From Paenibacillus dakarensis (GTDB taxonomy: Bacteria; Bacillota; Bacilli; Paenibacillales; Paenibacillaceae), in the NCBI RefSeq assembly GCF_001373415.1, contig NZ_CDSE01000090.1:1-52963 (forward strand): DNA of 52,963 bases. The letters are read 5' to 3'. The notes beneath the pieces were generated by a model. The model made no database searches, was not told the origin of the DNA, and worked only from the letters and a program-made list of their open reading frames with translations. A program made the position numbers and the translations under genes. This document shows positions 40,569 through 50,015 of the stretch, in pieces (within the stretch, counting starts at the first letter, position 1; every line of letters starts with the position of its first letter).

Positions 40569-41258
40569 TTAGTGCTGGATCGGTTGTTCTGAAAGCTTGC
40601 CATCCTCAATATAAATGACACGGTCGCATAAATCGAGCATACGCAAATCGTGGGTTACCATGACAGCGGCTTTCTGATGCAGCTTTACTTCGTCTGCAAG
40701 CATCTGTACCACAGACCGCCCTCGTTCCGAATCGAGACTTGCTGTAGGCTCGTCCGCCAGAATGAGCTCAGGATTGTTCATCCATGCACGTGCAATGGCA
40801 ACACGCTGACGTTCCCCACCTGACAGGACTTCCGGATAAGCATTCGAGCGGTGCGTAAGGCCAAGTCTTTTTAACAAATGGTCTGCACGTTCTTCACTCG
40901 TACGCTTCGGATTTCCAGCCAGCTTCGAAATAAGCAGGAGTTGATCACGAACCGTTAAATAAGGAATCAAGTTTGATGATTGAAAAATAAATCCGATATG
41001 ATCAAGGCGAATCTTGTTCATCTGCTTCGCGGATTGCTTACCGACTTCTTGGTCCCCGATTATAATCCGTCCTTTGGTCGGCGATAAGAGTGCACCTGCG
41101 ATGGATAAGAAGGTGCTTTTACCAGAGCCTGAGGGTCCGACAACCGCTACGAATTCGCCTGCCTTCACTTGCAGCGACACATTATCAAGCACTTTTACCG
41201 ATGTATCGCCGTCTCCAAACTCCTTGCTGACATGTTCAAGTACTAACTTATTACGCAT
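40569..41258 (-). CDS. hrtA: Heme efflux ABC transporter ATPase HrtA-like
   Basis: A 229-aa ATPase of the MacB/LolD type. Walker A is GPSGSGKS (about 41-48), Q-loop FIFQSSNLIPYLTV, signature LSGGERQR, Walker B LILADEPTASLD and H-loop VTHD. The Q-loop and signature regions resemble S. aureus HrtA, which with HrtB extrudes excess heme. The ATG overlaps the hrtB stop (TAATG). The heme assignment rests on the adjacent hrtB, hssS and hssR genes. Confidence 0.85.
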   Translation of the reverse strand: MRNKLVLEHVSKEFGDGDTSVKVLDNVSLQVKAGEFVAVVGPSGSGKSTFLSIAGALLSPTKGRIIIGDQEVGKQSAKQMNKIRLDHIGFIFQSSNLIPYLTVRDQLLLISKLAGNPKRTSEERADHLLKRLGLTHRSNAYPEVLSGGERQRVAIARAWMNNPELILADEPTASLDSERGRSVVQMLADEVKLHQKAAVMVTHDLRMLDLCDRVIYIEDGKLSEQPIQH

Positions 41259-42358
41259 TATTCAGCCCTCCCAATCGCTTCAATCGCATCAATTTTGATC
41301 ACCCGGTAAAGAGAAAACAGCGACCCGATCAGTGATACGAGCAGGAACAGTCCGGATGTAAGAAGAACCATGGATGGTGAAAGAACAAACGGAAGCCCGC
41401 TGCCGATGATAGCCGCTACACCATAGGTAAGTGCGATACTAATAACCAGACTGACAACCGATAGAAGCAGGACCTGCGAAATAAGGTTCTTAGCCAAGAA
41501 GGCTGTTTGTGCACCGATGGCTTTAAGAACGCCGAACTGGTTCATTTTTTGAATGGTAATAACATAGAAGAATACGGCTAACACAAAGGCGGCAATGATA
41601 TACAGAAACGCAATCATCATCGTAAGGGAGCCTTGCTCTTCTTTAAAGCCCGGAATACCCTGCAGCGCATCCTTTTTAGTAATAACATCAACGCCCGGGA
41701 ACTGCTCATTCAGCGCATCAGCCTGTTCACTGCTCGCGGTAAGAGCAATCGCATTAAAGAATAATCCGCGGCCGGCTCCCGCCGTATGAATCGACTCCCA
41801 GCCTTTATAGTTCATATGCAGAACGGGGGCATGGCTGAAGGATTGGCCTTCTGTAAAACCTACGATGGTGAAGGTTTTGCCAGAAGTTTGGTCGACTACT
41901 TGATCACCCAGCTTGAAGTCCTCTTCCTTAAGGGAACGGTCAGCCAAAATTTCGTCAGCCTTCTCTTCGCTGATCATCGAGCCTTCCACCACTTCAGGTG
42001 CAAGCATCCGGTTCGTATCGATGGCGAAGAGGGCAGCGTCCACTTTGGCAGTAGAGTTGCTGCGGGTGACCGTCGTCATCTGAACACCGAGCGGGGTGAT
42101 GGAATCATCACCGGTGTACTTCTGGATATCCTCGAAATCCTTCTCTGTCAGAATGGAACGGTTCAGCCGGTTATCGGCTTCTTTCTGTATGACAAGATGG
42201 TTGGCCTTCATATTTTGGATGGAAGACGCATTATCTGACGCTAACCCTTGAGCCAGACCGGTTACGAATAGAACAAGCCATGCGATCAGAACCATAATGA
42301 ATCCGATGAGTAAATAACGCATCTTGGCATGTTTAAGCTCACGTAAGGCAAGAAACAT
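41258..42358 (-). CDS. hrtB: Heme efflux ABC transporter permease HrtB-like (FtsX/MacB type)
   Basis: A 366-aa permease. A first membrane helix (about 13-35) is followed by a large extracytoplasmic domain (about 40-225) and three helices in the last 130 residues, the FtsX topology. The cytoplasmic start MFLALRELKHAKMRYLLIGF (core LRELKHAKMRY) is typical of HrtB. ATG at 42358 is chosen because GTGGAG precedes it; 31 upstream in-frame codons lack a ribosome site and would cover the promoter region. It lies before hrtA, the reverse of the S. aureus hrtAB order. Confidence 0.85.
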   Translation of the reverse strand: MFLALRELKHAKMRYLLIGFIMVLIAWLVLFVTGLAQGLASDNASSIQNMKANHLVIQKEADNRLNRSILTEKDFEDIQKYTGDDSITPLGVQMTTVTRSNSTAKVDAALFAIDTNRMLAPEVVEGSMISEEKADEILADRSLKEEDFKLGDQVVDQTSGKTFTIVGFTEGQSFSHAPVLHMNYKGWESIHTAGAGRGLFFNAIALTASSEQADALNEQFPGVDVITKKDALQGIPGFKEEQGSLTMMIAFLYIIAAFVLAVFFYVITIQKMNQFGVLKAIGAQTAFLAKNLISQVLLLSVVSLVISIALTYGVAAIIGSGLPFVLSPSMVLLTSGLFLLVSLIGSLFSLYRVIKIDAIEAIGRAE

Positions 42359-42422
42359 GATTGCTTCAACTCCACTTCTGTAAACTCTGCCAAGGAACCA
42401 TAAGGATCCTGGCTGTGAGTAC

Positions 42423-42455
42423 AGTATAGGAGCGCAATGTGAATGGAACATGAAC
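42423..42455 (-). promoter_or_regulatory. hrtBA promoter with candidate HssR direct repeat
   Basis: On the minus strand GTTCATGTT-CC-ATTCACATT (complement of 42436-42455) resembles the S. aureus HssR site GTTCATATT-N2-GTTCATATT (8 of 9 and 7 of 9). A -10 TATACT (complement of 42423-42428) follows 7 nt later, and the repeat takes the place of a -35, as expected for an activator. Confidence 0.65.
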
Positions 42456-42474
42456 TAGGGTGATGAAAAAATTG

Positions 42475-43857
42475 CTAAATAATAGGGAGGGTAACGAAGA
42501 ATGTCGTTCCTTTGCCTGGTTCGCTCTTTACTTCAATATGTCCCTGATGGAGGTCCACAATCTTCTTCACGATGGATAGGCCAAGTCCGGTGCTAGTCTC
42601 CTTCCGGTTACGGGAGCTGTCTGCTTTATAGAACCGGTTAAAAATATGAGGAAGATCGGACTTGGAAATCCCCATGCCGGTATCCGAAATTTCCACTTTG
42701 CATATATCGTCATGTCTGGACACACGCACCGAAATGGTACCGCCGGCATCGGTAAATTTCACGGCGTTCGTGATCAGATTCATCCATACCTGATGCAGCA
42801 TTTGCTGATCTCCGTATATAAACAGAGAAGGAAGCTCCATATCAATCGCGAGATCCTTGCTGCGCCAGCTCCATTCCGTAACGGACAGTACCTGCTTGAT
42901 CTGGGCAGACAGATCGAAGGTTGTCTTCTCTAAAATATGCTCCTCTTTATCAAGGGAGGCTAACATGAGCAGCTGCTTGCTTAGTTGAGACATGCGCCGG
43001 CTTTCATCTTCAATAATCGATAAATAGTGCTGGCGCTGTTCACTTGAAAGCCCCTCGGATGTCTGCAGCGTCTGAGAGAAGCCTTGAATGGAGGCGAGCG
43101 GCGACTGGATTTCATGGGACACGTTGGATACGAATTCTTGACGCATCTGTTCCAGCTGCTCAAGACCTTTCGCCATATGAGAGAAATGATCTGCTAACTG
43201 CCCGATTTCATCTCTTCTTTTTACATTTAATTTCAGATCGTATTTTCCTTGCGAAATTTGCTTGGTGGCATCCGTCAGACGCACAATCGGCTCCACGATA
43301 TAGTTGGTAATGATACCAACGTGGAAGATACTCAGCAGGATCGAAATGATCAGAATGAGTGAGAAGAAAATCCGCATTTCACCGAACTGGACGGTTACAT
43401 CTGGCCGAAGGAAGAGAGCATGATTAACGCCATCGATAACGATCGGCACGCCGATGGAATTCTTCAGATCATTATCAAAGAAACCGGTAATGAACAGATT
43501 GGATGAAAAGTTCAGAACACCATGATAAGTTTCACCGTGAGTAACCTGCTGCACGATACCGGGAGCGATCTCTTTTTTTCTAAATTCCCCGCCATAGAAG
43601 GCACCTTGGCCATCCTCGCTTACAAGATATATCTGATAACCGAGCTTCCCTATATGTACTAGATAATTTTCCACATCAATGTCCGGGTTTTGCTTATAAA
43701 ATTCCTGAATATCATAGGCCATTGCAGTAATCTTCTGGTCATTATAAGGCTTCAAATTAAATTGGTAATACACATTCGACAAGATGAACGCGATAAGGCT
43801 GCTCAGCACCATAATACATATTGTTGTAATGACGATTCGTGAATATAAAGTCTTCAC
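42475..43857 (-). CDS. hssS: Heme-sensing histidine kinase HssS-like
   Basis: A 460-aa kinase. Helices near 8-30 and 163-185 flank an extracytoplasmic sensor (about 31-162) with YQIYLVSEDGQGAFYGGEFR and NLFITGFFDN, both close to S. aureus HssS. HAMP is about 186-238. HisKA carries SNVSHEIQSPLASI (phospho-His near 247), and the ATPase domain has NLITNAVKF, DTGMGIS and TGLGLSIV. The GTG start overlaps the hssR stop, with GGAGG 10 nt upstream inside hssR. It would phosphorylate HssR on heme stress. Confidence 0.88.
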   Translation of the reverse strand: MKTLYSRIVITTICIMVLSSLIAFILSNVYYQFNLKPYNDQKITAMAYDIQEFYKQNPDIDVENYLVHIGKLGYQIYLVSEDGQGAFYGGEFRKKEIAPGIVQQVTHGETYHGVLNFSSNLFITGFFDNDLKNSIGVPIVIDGVNHALFLRPDVTVQFGEMRIFFSLILIISILLSIFHVGIITNYIVEPIVRLTDATKQISQGKYDLKLNVKRRDEIGQLADHFSHMAKGLEQLEQMRQEFVSNVSHEIQSPLASIQGFSQTLQTSEGLSSEQRQHYLSIIEDESRRMSQLSKQLLMLASLDKEEHILEKTTFDLSAQIKQVLSVTEWSWRSKDLAIDMELPSLFIYGDQQMLHQVWMNLITNAVKFTDAGGTISVRVSRHDDICKVEISDTGMGISKSDLPHIFNRFYKADSSRNRKETSTGLGLSIVKKIVDLHQGHIEVKSEPGKGTTFFVTLPII

Positions 43858-44531
43858 TTGGACGCAGCCTCCAGTTTATAGCCGACTCCGCGCACCGTAC
43901 GGATGGTGAAATCATCACTTCGGTCTGCAAAACGCTCCCGGAGCCGCTTGATATGTACATCTACCGTCCGGTCATCCCCATCGAAGTCTGAGCCCCAAAT
44001 GAGCTGAATCAGCTCTTCCCGGGTAAAGGTCCGATCCGGATAGCTTGCAAGCTGTGACAGCAGTTCAAACTCCTTCATGGGGAGCATCAGCACCTTGTCG
44101 TGCCCGTATACCTCATAGCTTTTACGGTCGATCGTTGTGTTGTTAAGGTGGATCTTGTCTGCACTAACCATCTGGTAACGGCGCAGCAGAGCCTTAATGC
44201 GGAATATTAACTCCTTCGGTTCAAAAGGCTTGGTGACATAGTCATCCGTGCCCACGGCAAAGCCTTTTTCTTTATCGAGGAGCTGGTCTTTGGCTGTTAA
44301 TAAAATTACGGGAAAATCGTAGTCATTCCGGATTTCTTCGGTTAACTGATACCCATCCTTATTCGGCATCATGACGTCGACAATGGCCAGATGGATATGT
44401 TCTTTGGCTAGACATGCAGAAGCCTCCTTACCATCAGATGCCTCGAATACAACATAGCCCTCGAGCTGAAGATGGTACCGGAGCAGTTCCCGTATGTGGG
44501 AATCGTCGTCTGCAATAAGAATGTTAACCAT
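43854..44531 (-). CDS. hssR: Heme response regulator HssR-like (OmpR family)
   Basis: A 225-aa protein: receiver domain with phospho-acceptor Asp52 in IVDVMMPNKDG and Lys in VTKPFEPKELIFRI, and a C-terminal winged helix with FTREELIQLIWG and RTVDVHIKRLRERF. It resembles S. aureus HssR throughout. GGAGG is 10 nt before the ATG. It is first of hssR-hssS-hrtB-hrtA on the minus strand; a second promoter with an HssR-like site lies before hrtB. Confidence 0.88.
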   Translation of the reverse strand: MVNILIADDDSHIRELLRYHLQLEGYVVFEASDGKEASACLAKEHIHLAIVDVMMPNKDGYQLTEEIRNDYDFPVILLTAKDQLLDKEKGFAVGTDDYVTKPFEPKELIFRIKALLRRYQMVSADKIHLNNTTIDRKSYEVYGHDKVLMLPMKEFELLSQLASYPDRTFTREELIQLIWGSDFDGDDRTVDVHIKRLRERFADRSDDFTIRTVRGVGYKLEAASK

Positions 44532-44578
44532 AATGGAATTGCCTCCTCGAATGTTATGAAAAATGGTGAATCATAGTC

Positions 44579-44606
44579 ATCATAGCACGAGCCTGGTTTT
44601 ACCCAA
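44579..44606 (-). promoter_or_regulatory. Promoter of hssRS
   Basis: On the minus strand TTGGGT (complement of 44601-44606), 16 nt, then TGC-TATGAT with -10 at the complement of 44579-44584, an extended -10. Just upstream, ATAACA/TGTTAT arms (44617-44622 and 44631-44636) form a possible operator. Confidence 0.6.
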
Positions 44607-44755
44607 AATTACATAAATAACAGTCTTAAGTGTTATAAAAAAGTGGTAAATGAGACAATTTAAGAGGTTGAACCTCCGGCATGCCGTCCATACTGAATAA
44701 GGAAGTCATGATAACGATATCAATTCGGGCCATGCATTAGAAGGAGGTGGAGAGC

Positions 44756-45349
44756 ATGAAGCTGATGAAATGGCTGCTTAAAATAAGCCTTACGGCCGTG
44801 CTGGTTAGTACACTATCAATCTTAACGACAGGAATTGTCGTGAACGCCTATCTGCAATCCGTGCTCGCCAGCTTTAATATACAGCTGGAAGGGCAGCCGC
44901 TTGGGGCAGCGGGGATTATGAAAAGCTTTTTCGGAATGAATACCTCGGGCGAGGGCAAGACGAGGCAGGAACCACAAGAATCAGGCAGGAAGGGTTCAGA
45001 GGGGGATGGGACTGATCCAAAGGAAGTTAACCGGGAGGTGGATGGAGATACTCCTCCGGATAATTCGTTGCCTGTAATGGGAAACAGTATAAATGAATCG
45101 GCGGTTGAGCAGCAGATCGTGATGACTCCAGACGAGATGGTGGATAAGAAGAGCAGCCTTACGACTCAGGAGAAAGAGGAAATTTTCACACTATTGATGA
45201 CCAAGCTGCCGCAAGAGATTATGCAAAAAATATCGGTTTCAATGGAGGATGGATTAACCGCAGTTGAGCTGGATGAGATAGAGAAGGGAATCTCCCAATA
45301 TTTAAGCAAAGAAGAGTTCGAGAAATTAATGACGATGCTTCAGAAGTAA
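44756..45349 (+). CDS. Membrane-anchored protein of unknown function
   Basis: A 197-aa protein with an N-terminal membrane helix or uncleaved signal (about 8-34). A polar low-complexity middle rich in Gly, Glu, Lys and Asp (about 62-110) precedes a helical C-terminal part (about 115-197). That part contains LTTQEKEEIFTLLMTKLPQE (core TTQEKEEIFTLLMTKL) and a final DEIEKGISQYLSKEEFEKL. No family is recognised. ATG at 44756 follows GGAGG by 8 nt. It is divergent from hssR and upstream of the M23 hydrolase. A role at the cell surface or in sporulation is a guess. Confidence 0.75.
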   Translation: MKLMKWLLKISLTAVLVSTLSILTTGIVVNAYLQSVLASFNIQLEGQPLGAAGIMKSFFGMNTSGEGKTRQEPQESGRKGSEGDGTDPKEVNREVDGDTPPDNSLPVMGNSINESAVEQQIVMTPDEMVDKKSSLTTQEKEEIFTLLMTKLPQEIMQKISVSMEDGLTAVELDEIEKGISQYLSKEEFEKLMTMLQK

Positions 45350-45426
45350 TCCCATGAAGGCTTGCAGGCTTTGAATTGTAAACATTCAGTCATAACTTGA
45401 AACACAACAATTTCAGGAAAATCGCC

Positions 45427-45453
45427 AAAACCCACGTCCCGCGTGGGTTTTTT
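45427..45453 (+). terminator. Terminator after the 44756 gene
   Basis: Stem CCCACG/CGTGGG (45431-45436 and 45442-45447), preceded by AAAA and followed by six T residues, so it works in both directions. Confidence 0.9.
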
Positions 45454-45524
45454 CTGCTTTAACCAGACTTGAAAGGACTGTAAAAGCTGTGTTACAGTTA
45501 ATTAGTGTTGAAAAGGTTAAGATT

Positions 45525-45554
45525 TTGAAACCTTTTAGCGGATTATAGTATGAT
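45525..45554 (+). promoter_or_regulatory. Promoter of the M23 peptidase gene
   Basis: TTGAAA at 45525-45530 and TATGAT at 45549-45554, 18 nt apart; leader about 95 nt. Confidence 0.7.
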
Positions 45555-45655
45555 GAATAATAAGCTACAGCAAAACTTAATTTTGTCTGCTCAATGAGAA
45601 TCGACAACATAGAATGAGCGTACATAGGGATTGAGGGCTGAAAAAGGAGAAGAGC

Positions 45656-47224
45656 ATGAAAGGTTTTAAATTTACGAGGTGGTATGACAGCGTTAAAAAC
45701 GTACTTAAAGCTGACCGTGCTGCCAACGATAACGAAAACTCTGGACATGAATCCGACACTCAGACAGAAACAAAACAAAAAGGTTGGTTTCCTTCCCGTA
45801 AATGGATTTTGATTCCGACAGGTACGCTGCTTATAGCAGGATCATTATTTTTCGTAGGTCGTGAATACGTAAATGCAAACACCGTATCGTTTTATCACGT
45901 ATATGTAAACGGTGAGAATATTGGTACGATTCAGGATGATGAACAGCTGGACAAGCTGTTTGAACAGAAGCAGAAAGCCTACCAGGAAAAGTATCCTCAT
46001 GCGCAGATGGTACTGAACACGGATGGGATCAGATCGGAGGCTGACCGGGGTTTCAAGCCGGTTGTCCAGAGTGAAGAGACCCTTGCGAAGCTGGATGGGA
46101 TGCTGAAGGCATACGCCCGTGGCGTTGAGCTGAAGGTTGACGGTGAGACAGTAGCCATTGTTAAGGACCAGCGGACAGCTCAAGCGGCAATTGAAGCAGC
46201 GAAGGCGAAATATGCACCGGCGGCTGCTGAGGCAAGCCCGAAAATTAGAACCGTTTCTTATAAAAAGACGTCAGCTGATGACAGCGCACAAGTAAAGTCA
46301 GTTGAAGTGAAAGAGAAGCTTACCCTTGCGAATACGAAGGCTGATCCGAACAAAGTGCTGGATGTGGAAAAAGCAGTTAAAGCACTGACAGCTACGAAGG
46401 ATGAACCCGTTACTTATAAGGTAAAAGAAGGGGATACCGTTTCTTCTATTGCCAAGGCTCACGGTATGAAGAGTGCCGAGGTTATTGCACTGAATCCCGG
46501 CCTTCAGGAGAAATATCTTCAAATCGGTGCCGAGCTTGAGCTAAGCAGACCGGTAGCTCCATTAACGGTACGCACGGTTGAAACGGTGACCGAGAAGATG
46601 CCAAGCAAGCCCGAGACGATTGTTCGCGAGAGCGCTGAATTACCGAAGGGCAAACGGAAGGTTGTTCGTCCGGGACGCGATGGCGAGAAGATGGTTAGCT
46701 ATGTTGTAACCAAGGAGAATGGCAAGGTTGTCTCCAAGCAGTGGACAGGTCAGCAGGTGGTTAAGGAAGCATTGCCAGAGGTTGTATATAAGGGAACAAA
46801 AGTCGAAGTGAAGAAAAGGGTGGTAACGACATCCGGAGCAGAAGCGAAAGTTTCTTCATCAAGACGTATGTTCGCATGGCCGGTCAGCGGTGCGCGGATA
46901 ACAAGCTCTTACGGTCAGCGCTGGGGCCGCACCCATGAAGGAACAGATATGGTTGGCAGTCGTACGATTATGGCTTCAGCCGGAGGCAAGGTTGTATTTG
47001 CCGGTCGGAAAGGGACTTATGGAAATGCCGTAATCGTGGATCACGGCAATGGATATCAGACGCTTTACGGTCATATGAGCAGTATTGCGGTACGCAGCGG
47101 CCAATCGGTAGGCCAAGGCCAAAAGCTTGGTATTATGGGCAGTACGGGGCGCTCAACAGGCATACATCTCCATTTTGAAATTCGTAAAAATGGTGTGCAA
47201 TTAAATCCAATGAAATATTTATAA
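45656..47224 (+). CDS. LysM-G5-M23 peptidoglycan endopeptidase
   Basis: A 522-aa cell-wall hydrolase. A cytosolic N-terminus and one membrane helix (about 49-68) are followed by a region of about 180 residues. Then come a LysM domain (about 252-297, YKVKEGDTVSSIAKAHGM), a G5 domain (about 305-385, TVETVTEKMP, KRKVVRPGRDGEK) and a C-terminal zinc peptidase M23. Metal ligands lie in RTHEGTDMV (about 426-431) and HLHFEIR (about 504-508), with YGHMS between. It cleaves peptide cross-links. AAAAGGAGAAGAGC precedes the ATG. Its place next to walRK fits the Wal regulon, but no WalR site was identified. Confidence 0.93.
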   Translation: MKGFKFTRWYDSVKNVLKADRAANDNENSGHESDTQTETKQKGWFPSRKWILIPTGTLLIAGSLFFVGREYVNANTVSFYHVYVNGENIGTIQDDEQLDKLFEQKQKAYQEKYPHAQMVLNTDGIRSEADRGFKPVVQSEETLAKLDGMLKAYARGVELKVDGETVAIVKDQRTAQAAIEAAKAKYAPAAAEASPKIRTVSYKKTSADDSAQVKSVEVKEKLTLANTKADPNKVLDVEKAVKALTATKDEPVTYKVKEGDTVSSIAKAHGMKSAEVIALNPGLQEKYLQIGAELELSRPVAPLTVRTVETVTEKMPSKPETIVRESAELPKGKRKVVRPGRDGEKMVSYVVTKENGKVVSKQWTGQQVVKEALPEVVYKGTKVEVKKRVVTTSGAEAKVSSSRRMFAWPVSGARITSSYGQRWGRTHEGTDMVGSRTIMASAGGKVVFAGRKGTYGNAVIVDHGNGYQTLYGHMSSIAVRSGQSVGQGQKLGIMGSTGRSTGIHLHFEIRKNGVQLNPMKYL

Positions 47225-47292
47225 ACCTGTGTTATACTAGGCTTACTAATGATGACATAAGCCATAATTGGTTCATATATCATAACTTAGTT

Positions 47293-47330
47293 AACATGGC
47301 CGCTCCTGATATGGGGGCGGCCATGTTATT
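47293..47330 (+). terminator. Terminator after the M23 gene
   Basis: An 11-bp stem AACATGGCCGC/GCGGCCATGTT (47293-47303 and 47317-47327) extendable through TCC/GGG, then ATTT. The short T-run makes it weaker. Confidence 0.8.
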
Positions 47331-47460
47331 TATTGAGAGCTGTATATGCAAAATTGATTAGAATCGATGGTTATACTTCGGCAGGTGGATGTACCGGTAC
47401 CTCAGGTATGATAAAATAGAGAGAAGATCTTTTAAGCGAAAGTATGAGGTGAATAGCGAT

Positions 47461-48192
47461 ATGCAGGGAACCATTCTGGTGGTGGATGACGAACAGCCCA
47501 TCGCTGATATATTGAAGTTTAATCTCGAAAAAGAAGGCTATGAGGTGATTTGCGCTTCCGACGGGATCAGTGCAGTTGAGATTGCATTGTCAAAGCGTCC
47601 GGATCTGATGCTGCTCGACCTGATGCTGCCTGGTAAAGACGGAATGGATGTATGCCGCGAGGTTCGGACGGCTGGCTTGCATATTCCCATCATCATGCTT
47701 ACGGCCAAGGACGGCGAAATCGATAAAGTGCTCGGGCTTGAGCTTGGTGCTGACGATTATGTAACCAAGCCGTTTAGTACAAGAGAGCTTCTGGCAAGGG
47801 TGAAGGCCCAGATGCGGCGGCAGCATAAGACCGATATCCCAGCGGATAACAACGGTTCGTCTGAAGCAGCCAAGCAAGGATTGCGATTGTTTGAACTATT
47901 TATAGATACAGATATGTATATGGTATATAAGAGCGGGGAAGCGCTGGATTTGACGCACCGGGAGTATGAGCTTGTTTATTACTTAGCCAAGAATGCCGGC
48001 AAGGTCATGACACGGGAGCATCTCTTGCAGGCCGTATGGGGCTTCGAGTATTTCGGCGATGTCCGTACGGTTGATGTGACGATCCGCCGGCTGCGTGAGA
48101 AGATTGAGGAGAATCCAAGCAAGCCGGAGTATATTTTGACCCGGCGGGGGCTTGGCTATTTAATGCGCAGTCCTAAAAGTGGAGGGCTGTAA
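47461..48192 (+). CDS. walR: Cell-wall response regulator WalR (YycF)
   Basis: The essential OmpR-family regulator of autolysin and wall genes. The 243-aa product has a receiver domain (ILVVDDEQPIADILKFNL, phospho-Asp53 in LLDLMLPGKDG, Lys in YVTKPFSTREL) and a winged helix ending RTVDVTIRRLREKIEENPSK and TRRGLGYLM. ATG at 47461 has GAGGTG 9 nt upstream; earlier in-frame codons are not family-like. The TAATG overlap with walK shows coupling. It heads walR-walK-walH-walI-walJ. Confidence 0.97.
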   Translation: MQGTILVVDDEQPIADILKFNLEKEGYEVICASDGISAVEIALSKRPDLMLLDLMLPGKDGMDVCREVRTAGLHIPIIMLTAKDGEIDKVLGLELGADDYVTKPFSTRELLARVKAQMRRQHKTDIPADNNGSSEAAKQGLRLFELFIDTDMYMVYKSGEALDLTHREYELVYYLAKNAGKVMTREHLLQAVWGFEYFGDVRTVDVTIRRLREKIEENPSKPEYILTRRGLGYLMRSPKSGGL

Positions 48193-50015
48193 TGAAGTGG
48201 TTGTCCTTCTTCCGCACGATTCAGGCGAAGGTCATTATTATATATGTGCTGCTGATCCTGATTGCGATGCAGCTGATCGGTGTTTACTTCGTAAGTGCGA
48301 TGAAAAATTCATTAACGAGCAACTTTACGACGGATTTGCAGGAGCGGGCGGAGCTGATGTCTGTGCTTGCAGCCAAGACGCTCGCTGGCGGTGAACCGGA
48401 TGAGAACCCGGAAGAAAGCCTGCAGGTTATGGTGAGCAACCTGTTCAATATGGACGGGGCCGAAATTCAGGTGCTGGATGCCACGGGTAAAGTGCTGACA
48501 ACATCGCTGTTATCTCATGCGGACTATGTCGGCAATAAGAATACCCAGACGGTCGTCAGCCGTGCGCTTCAGGGCATTGTAGATAATGAGGAATATATCA
48601 TTGACGATGACGGCACCCGTAAGAAAGTGGTCGCCAAGCCAGTCATACACAATGGAAAAATCGTCGGTGCGATCTATATCGTAGCAAGCATGAGCGAGCT
48701 GTATGGAACCATGCAGCGGATTAATAGTATTTTTATATCCGGTATACTGCTGGCTCTTGGCCTGACGGCGGTGCTTGGGGTCATTCTGTCCCATACCATA
48801 ACCCATCCGATCAAGGAATTGACCCGCCATGCAAGAGCCGTGGCCGAAGGGCGCTTTACAGAGAAGACGCCGGTATTCGGAAGCGATGAAATCGGGCAAT
48901 TGAGCCAGACCTTTAATTATATGACAAGCCGGCTTCGGGAAGCTCTCTCCCAGAATGAAGAAGAGAAGGAGAAGCTGGCTTCGATTCTTACGAATATGAG
49001 TGACGGGGTTATTGCTACCGATGAGGCGGGCCGTATTATTCTCATGAATCGCCGTGCAGGACAGATGCTTGGCGTGGAGGGGGAAGAGCTTGCCGGCCGT
49101 GAAATCGGTCCCCTGCTGGGGCTTTCGGAGATCGAAGCAGAATCCTTGGCCCGCGGCGTCAGTGATTCGAAGCTGCTGGAGTTTACACCAGGCGAAAGCG
49201 GCCAGCCCTTTATGATGCGGGTAACCTTTACCCCGATTCATCGCCGTGAGATCGGCATTACCGGTACGATTGCAGTGCTGCAGGACGTTACCGAGCAGGA
49301 GAAGCTGGAGGCTTCCCGCCGTGAGTTTGTTGCGAATGTCTCACATGAACTGCGGACACCCCTCACGACGATTAAGAGCTACACCGAGGCGCTGGAGGAT
49401 GGAGCGCTGGAGGATAAGCAGATGGGTCCGCGCTTTGTTGGTGTCATTCAGAATGAGACAGGCCGGATGATTCGGCTTGTCACCGATCTTCTTCATCTGT
49501 CCAGGATGGATTCCAAGGAAAGTGCGCTGCGCAAGCAGCGGGTGGATATAGTCGAAATGCTGGAGGATGTAGAGGACCGGTTCTCGTTTCAAATGCAGCA
49601 GAAAAATGTGCATACGATTATTGACGCGAAGCCTGGAGTATCCACGGCGATGCTTGACCGGGATGGAATTGATCAGGTGCTCGACAATCTGATTTCGAAC
49701 GCACTTAAATATACGCCTGACGGAGGCACGATTACGATGGAGGCCGACATCACGGAGGATGGCATGCTGTCATTATCCGTAGAAGATACAGGAATCGGCA
49801 TACCCAAGAAGGATTTGGACCGGATTTTTGAACGATTCTACAGGGTTGATAAAGCACGGACGCGAAATATGGGAGGTACAGGGCTGGGTCTGTCCATTGC
49901 CCGGGAAATTGTGCGAGTACATGGCGGGTCCATTTCCCTCCAATCCGAGCTTGAAAAAGGGACGAAGGTCACTTTTACGCTGCCTCTGAATGATGAAGGG
50001 GGGGCGACGGAATGA
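48192..50015 (+). CDS. walK: Cell-wall sensor histidine kinase WalK (YycG)
   Basis: The 607-aa partner kinase of WalR. Two membrane helices (about 12-35 and 180-205) flank an extracytoplasmic sensor. HAMP (about 206-258), PAS (about 262-370) and HisKA with NVSHELRTPLTTIKSY (phospho-His 385) follow. The ATPase domain has NLISNALKYTPDGG, DTGIGIP and GGTGLGLSIAREIV. It ends by overlapping walH by 4 nt. Confidence 0.97.
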   Translation: MKWLSFFRTIQAKVIIIYVLLILIAMQLIGVYFVSAMKNSLTSNFTTDLQERAELMSVLAAKTLAGGEPDENPEESLQVMVSNLFNMDGAEIQVLDATGKVLTTSLLSHADYVGNKNTQTVVSRALQGIVDNEEYIIDDDGTRKKVVAKPVIHNGKIVGAIYIVASMSELYGTMQRINSIFISGILLALGLTAVLGVILSHTITHPIKELTRHARAVAEGRFTEKTPVFGSDEIGQLSQTFNYMTSRLREALSQNEEEKEKLASILTNMSDGVIATDEAGRIILMNRRAGQMLGVEGEELAGREIGPLLGLSEIEAESLARGVSDSKLLEFTPGESGQPFMMRVTFTPIHRREIGITGTIAVLQDVTEQEKLEASRREFVANVSHELRTPLTTIKSYTEALEDGALEDKQMGPRFVGVIQNETGRMIRLVTDLLHLSRMDSKESALRKQRVDIVEMLEDVEDRFSFQMQQKNVHTIIDAKPGVSTAMLDRDGIDQVLDNLISNALKYTPDGGTITMEADITEDGMLSLSVEDTGIGIPKKDLDRIFERFYRVDKARTRNMGGTGLGLSIAREIVRVHGGSISLQSELEKGTKVTFTLPLNDEGGATE

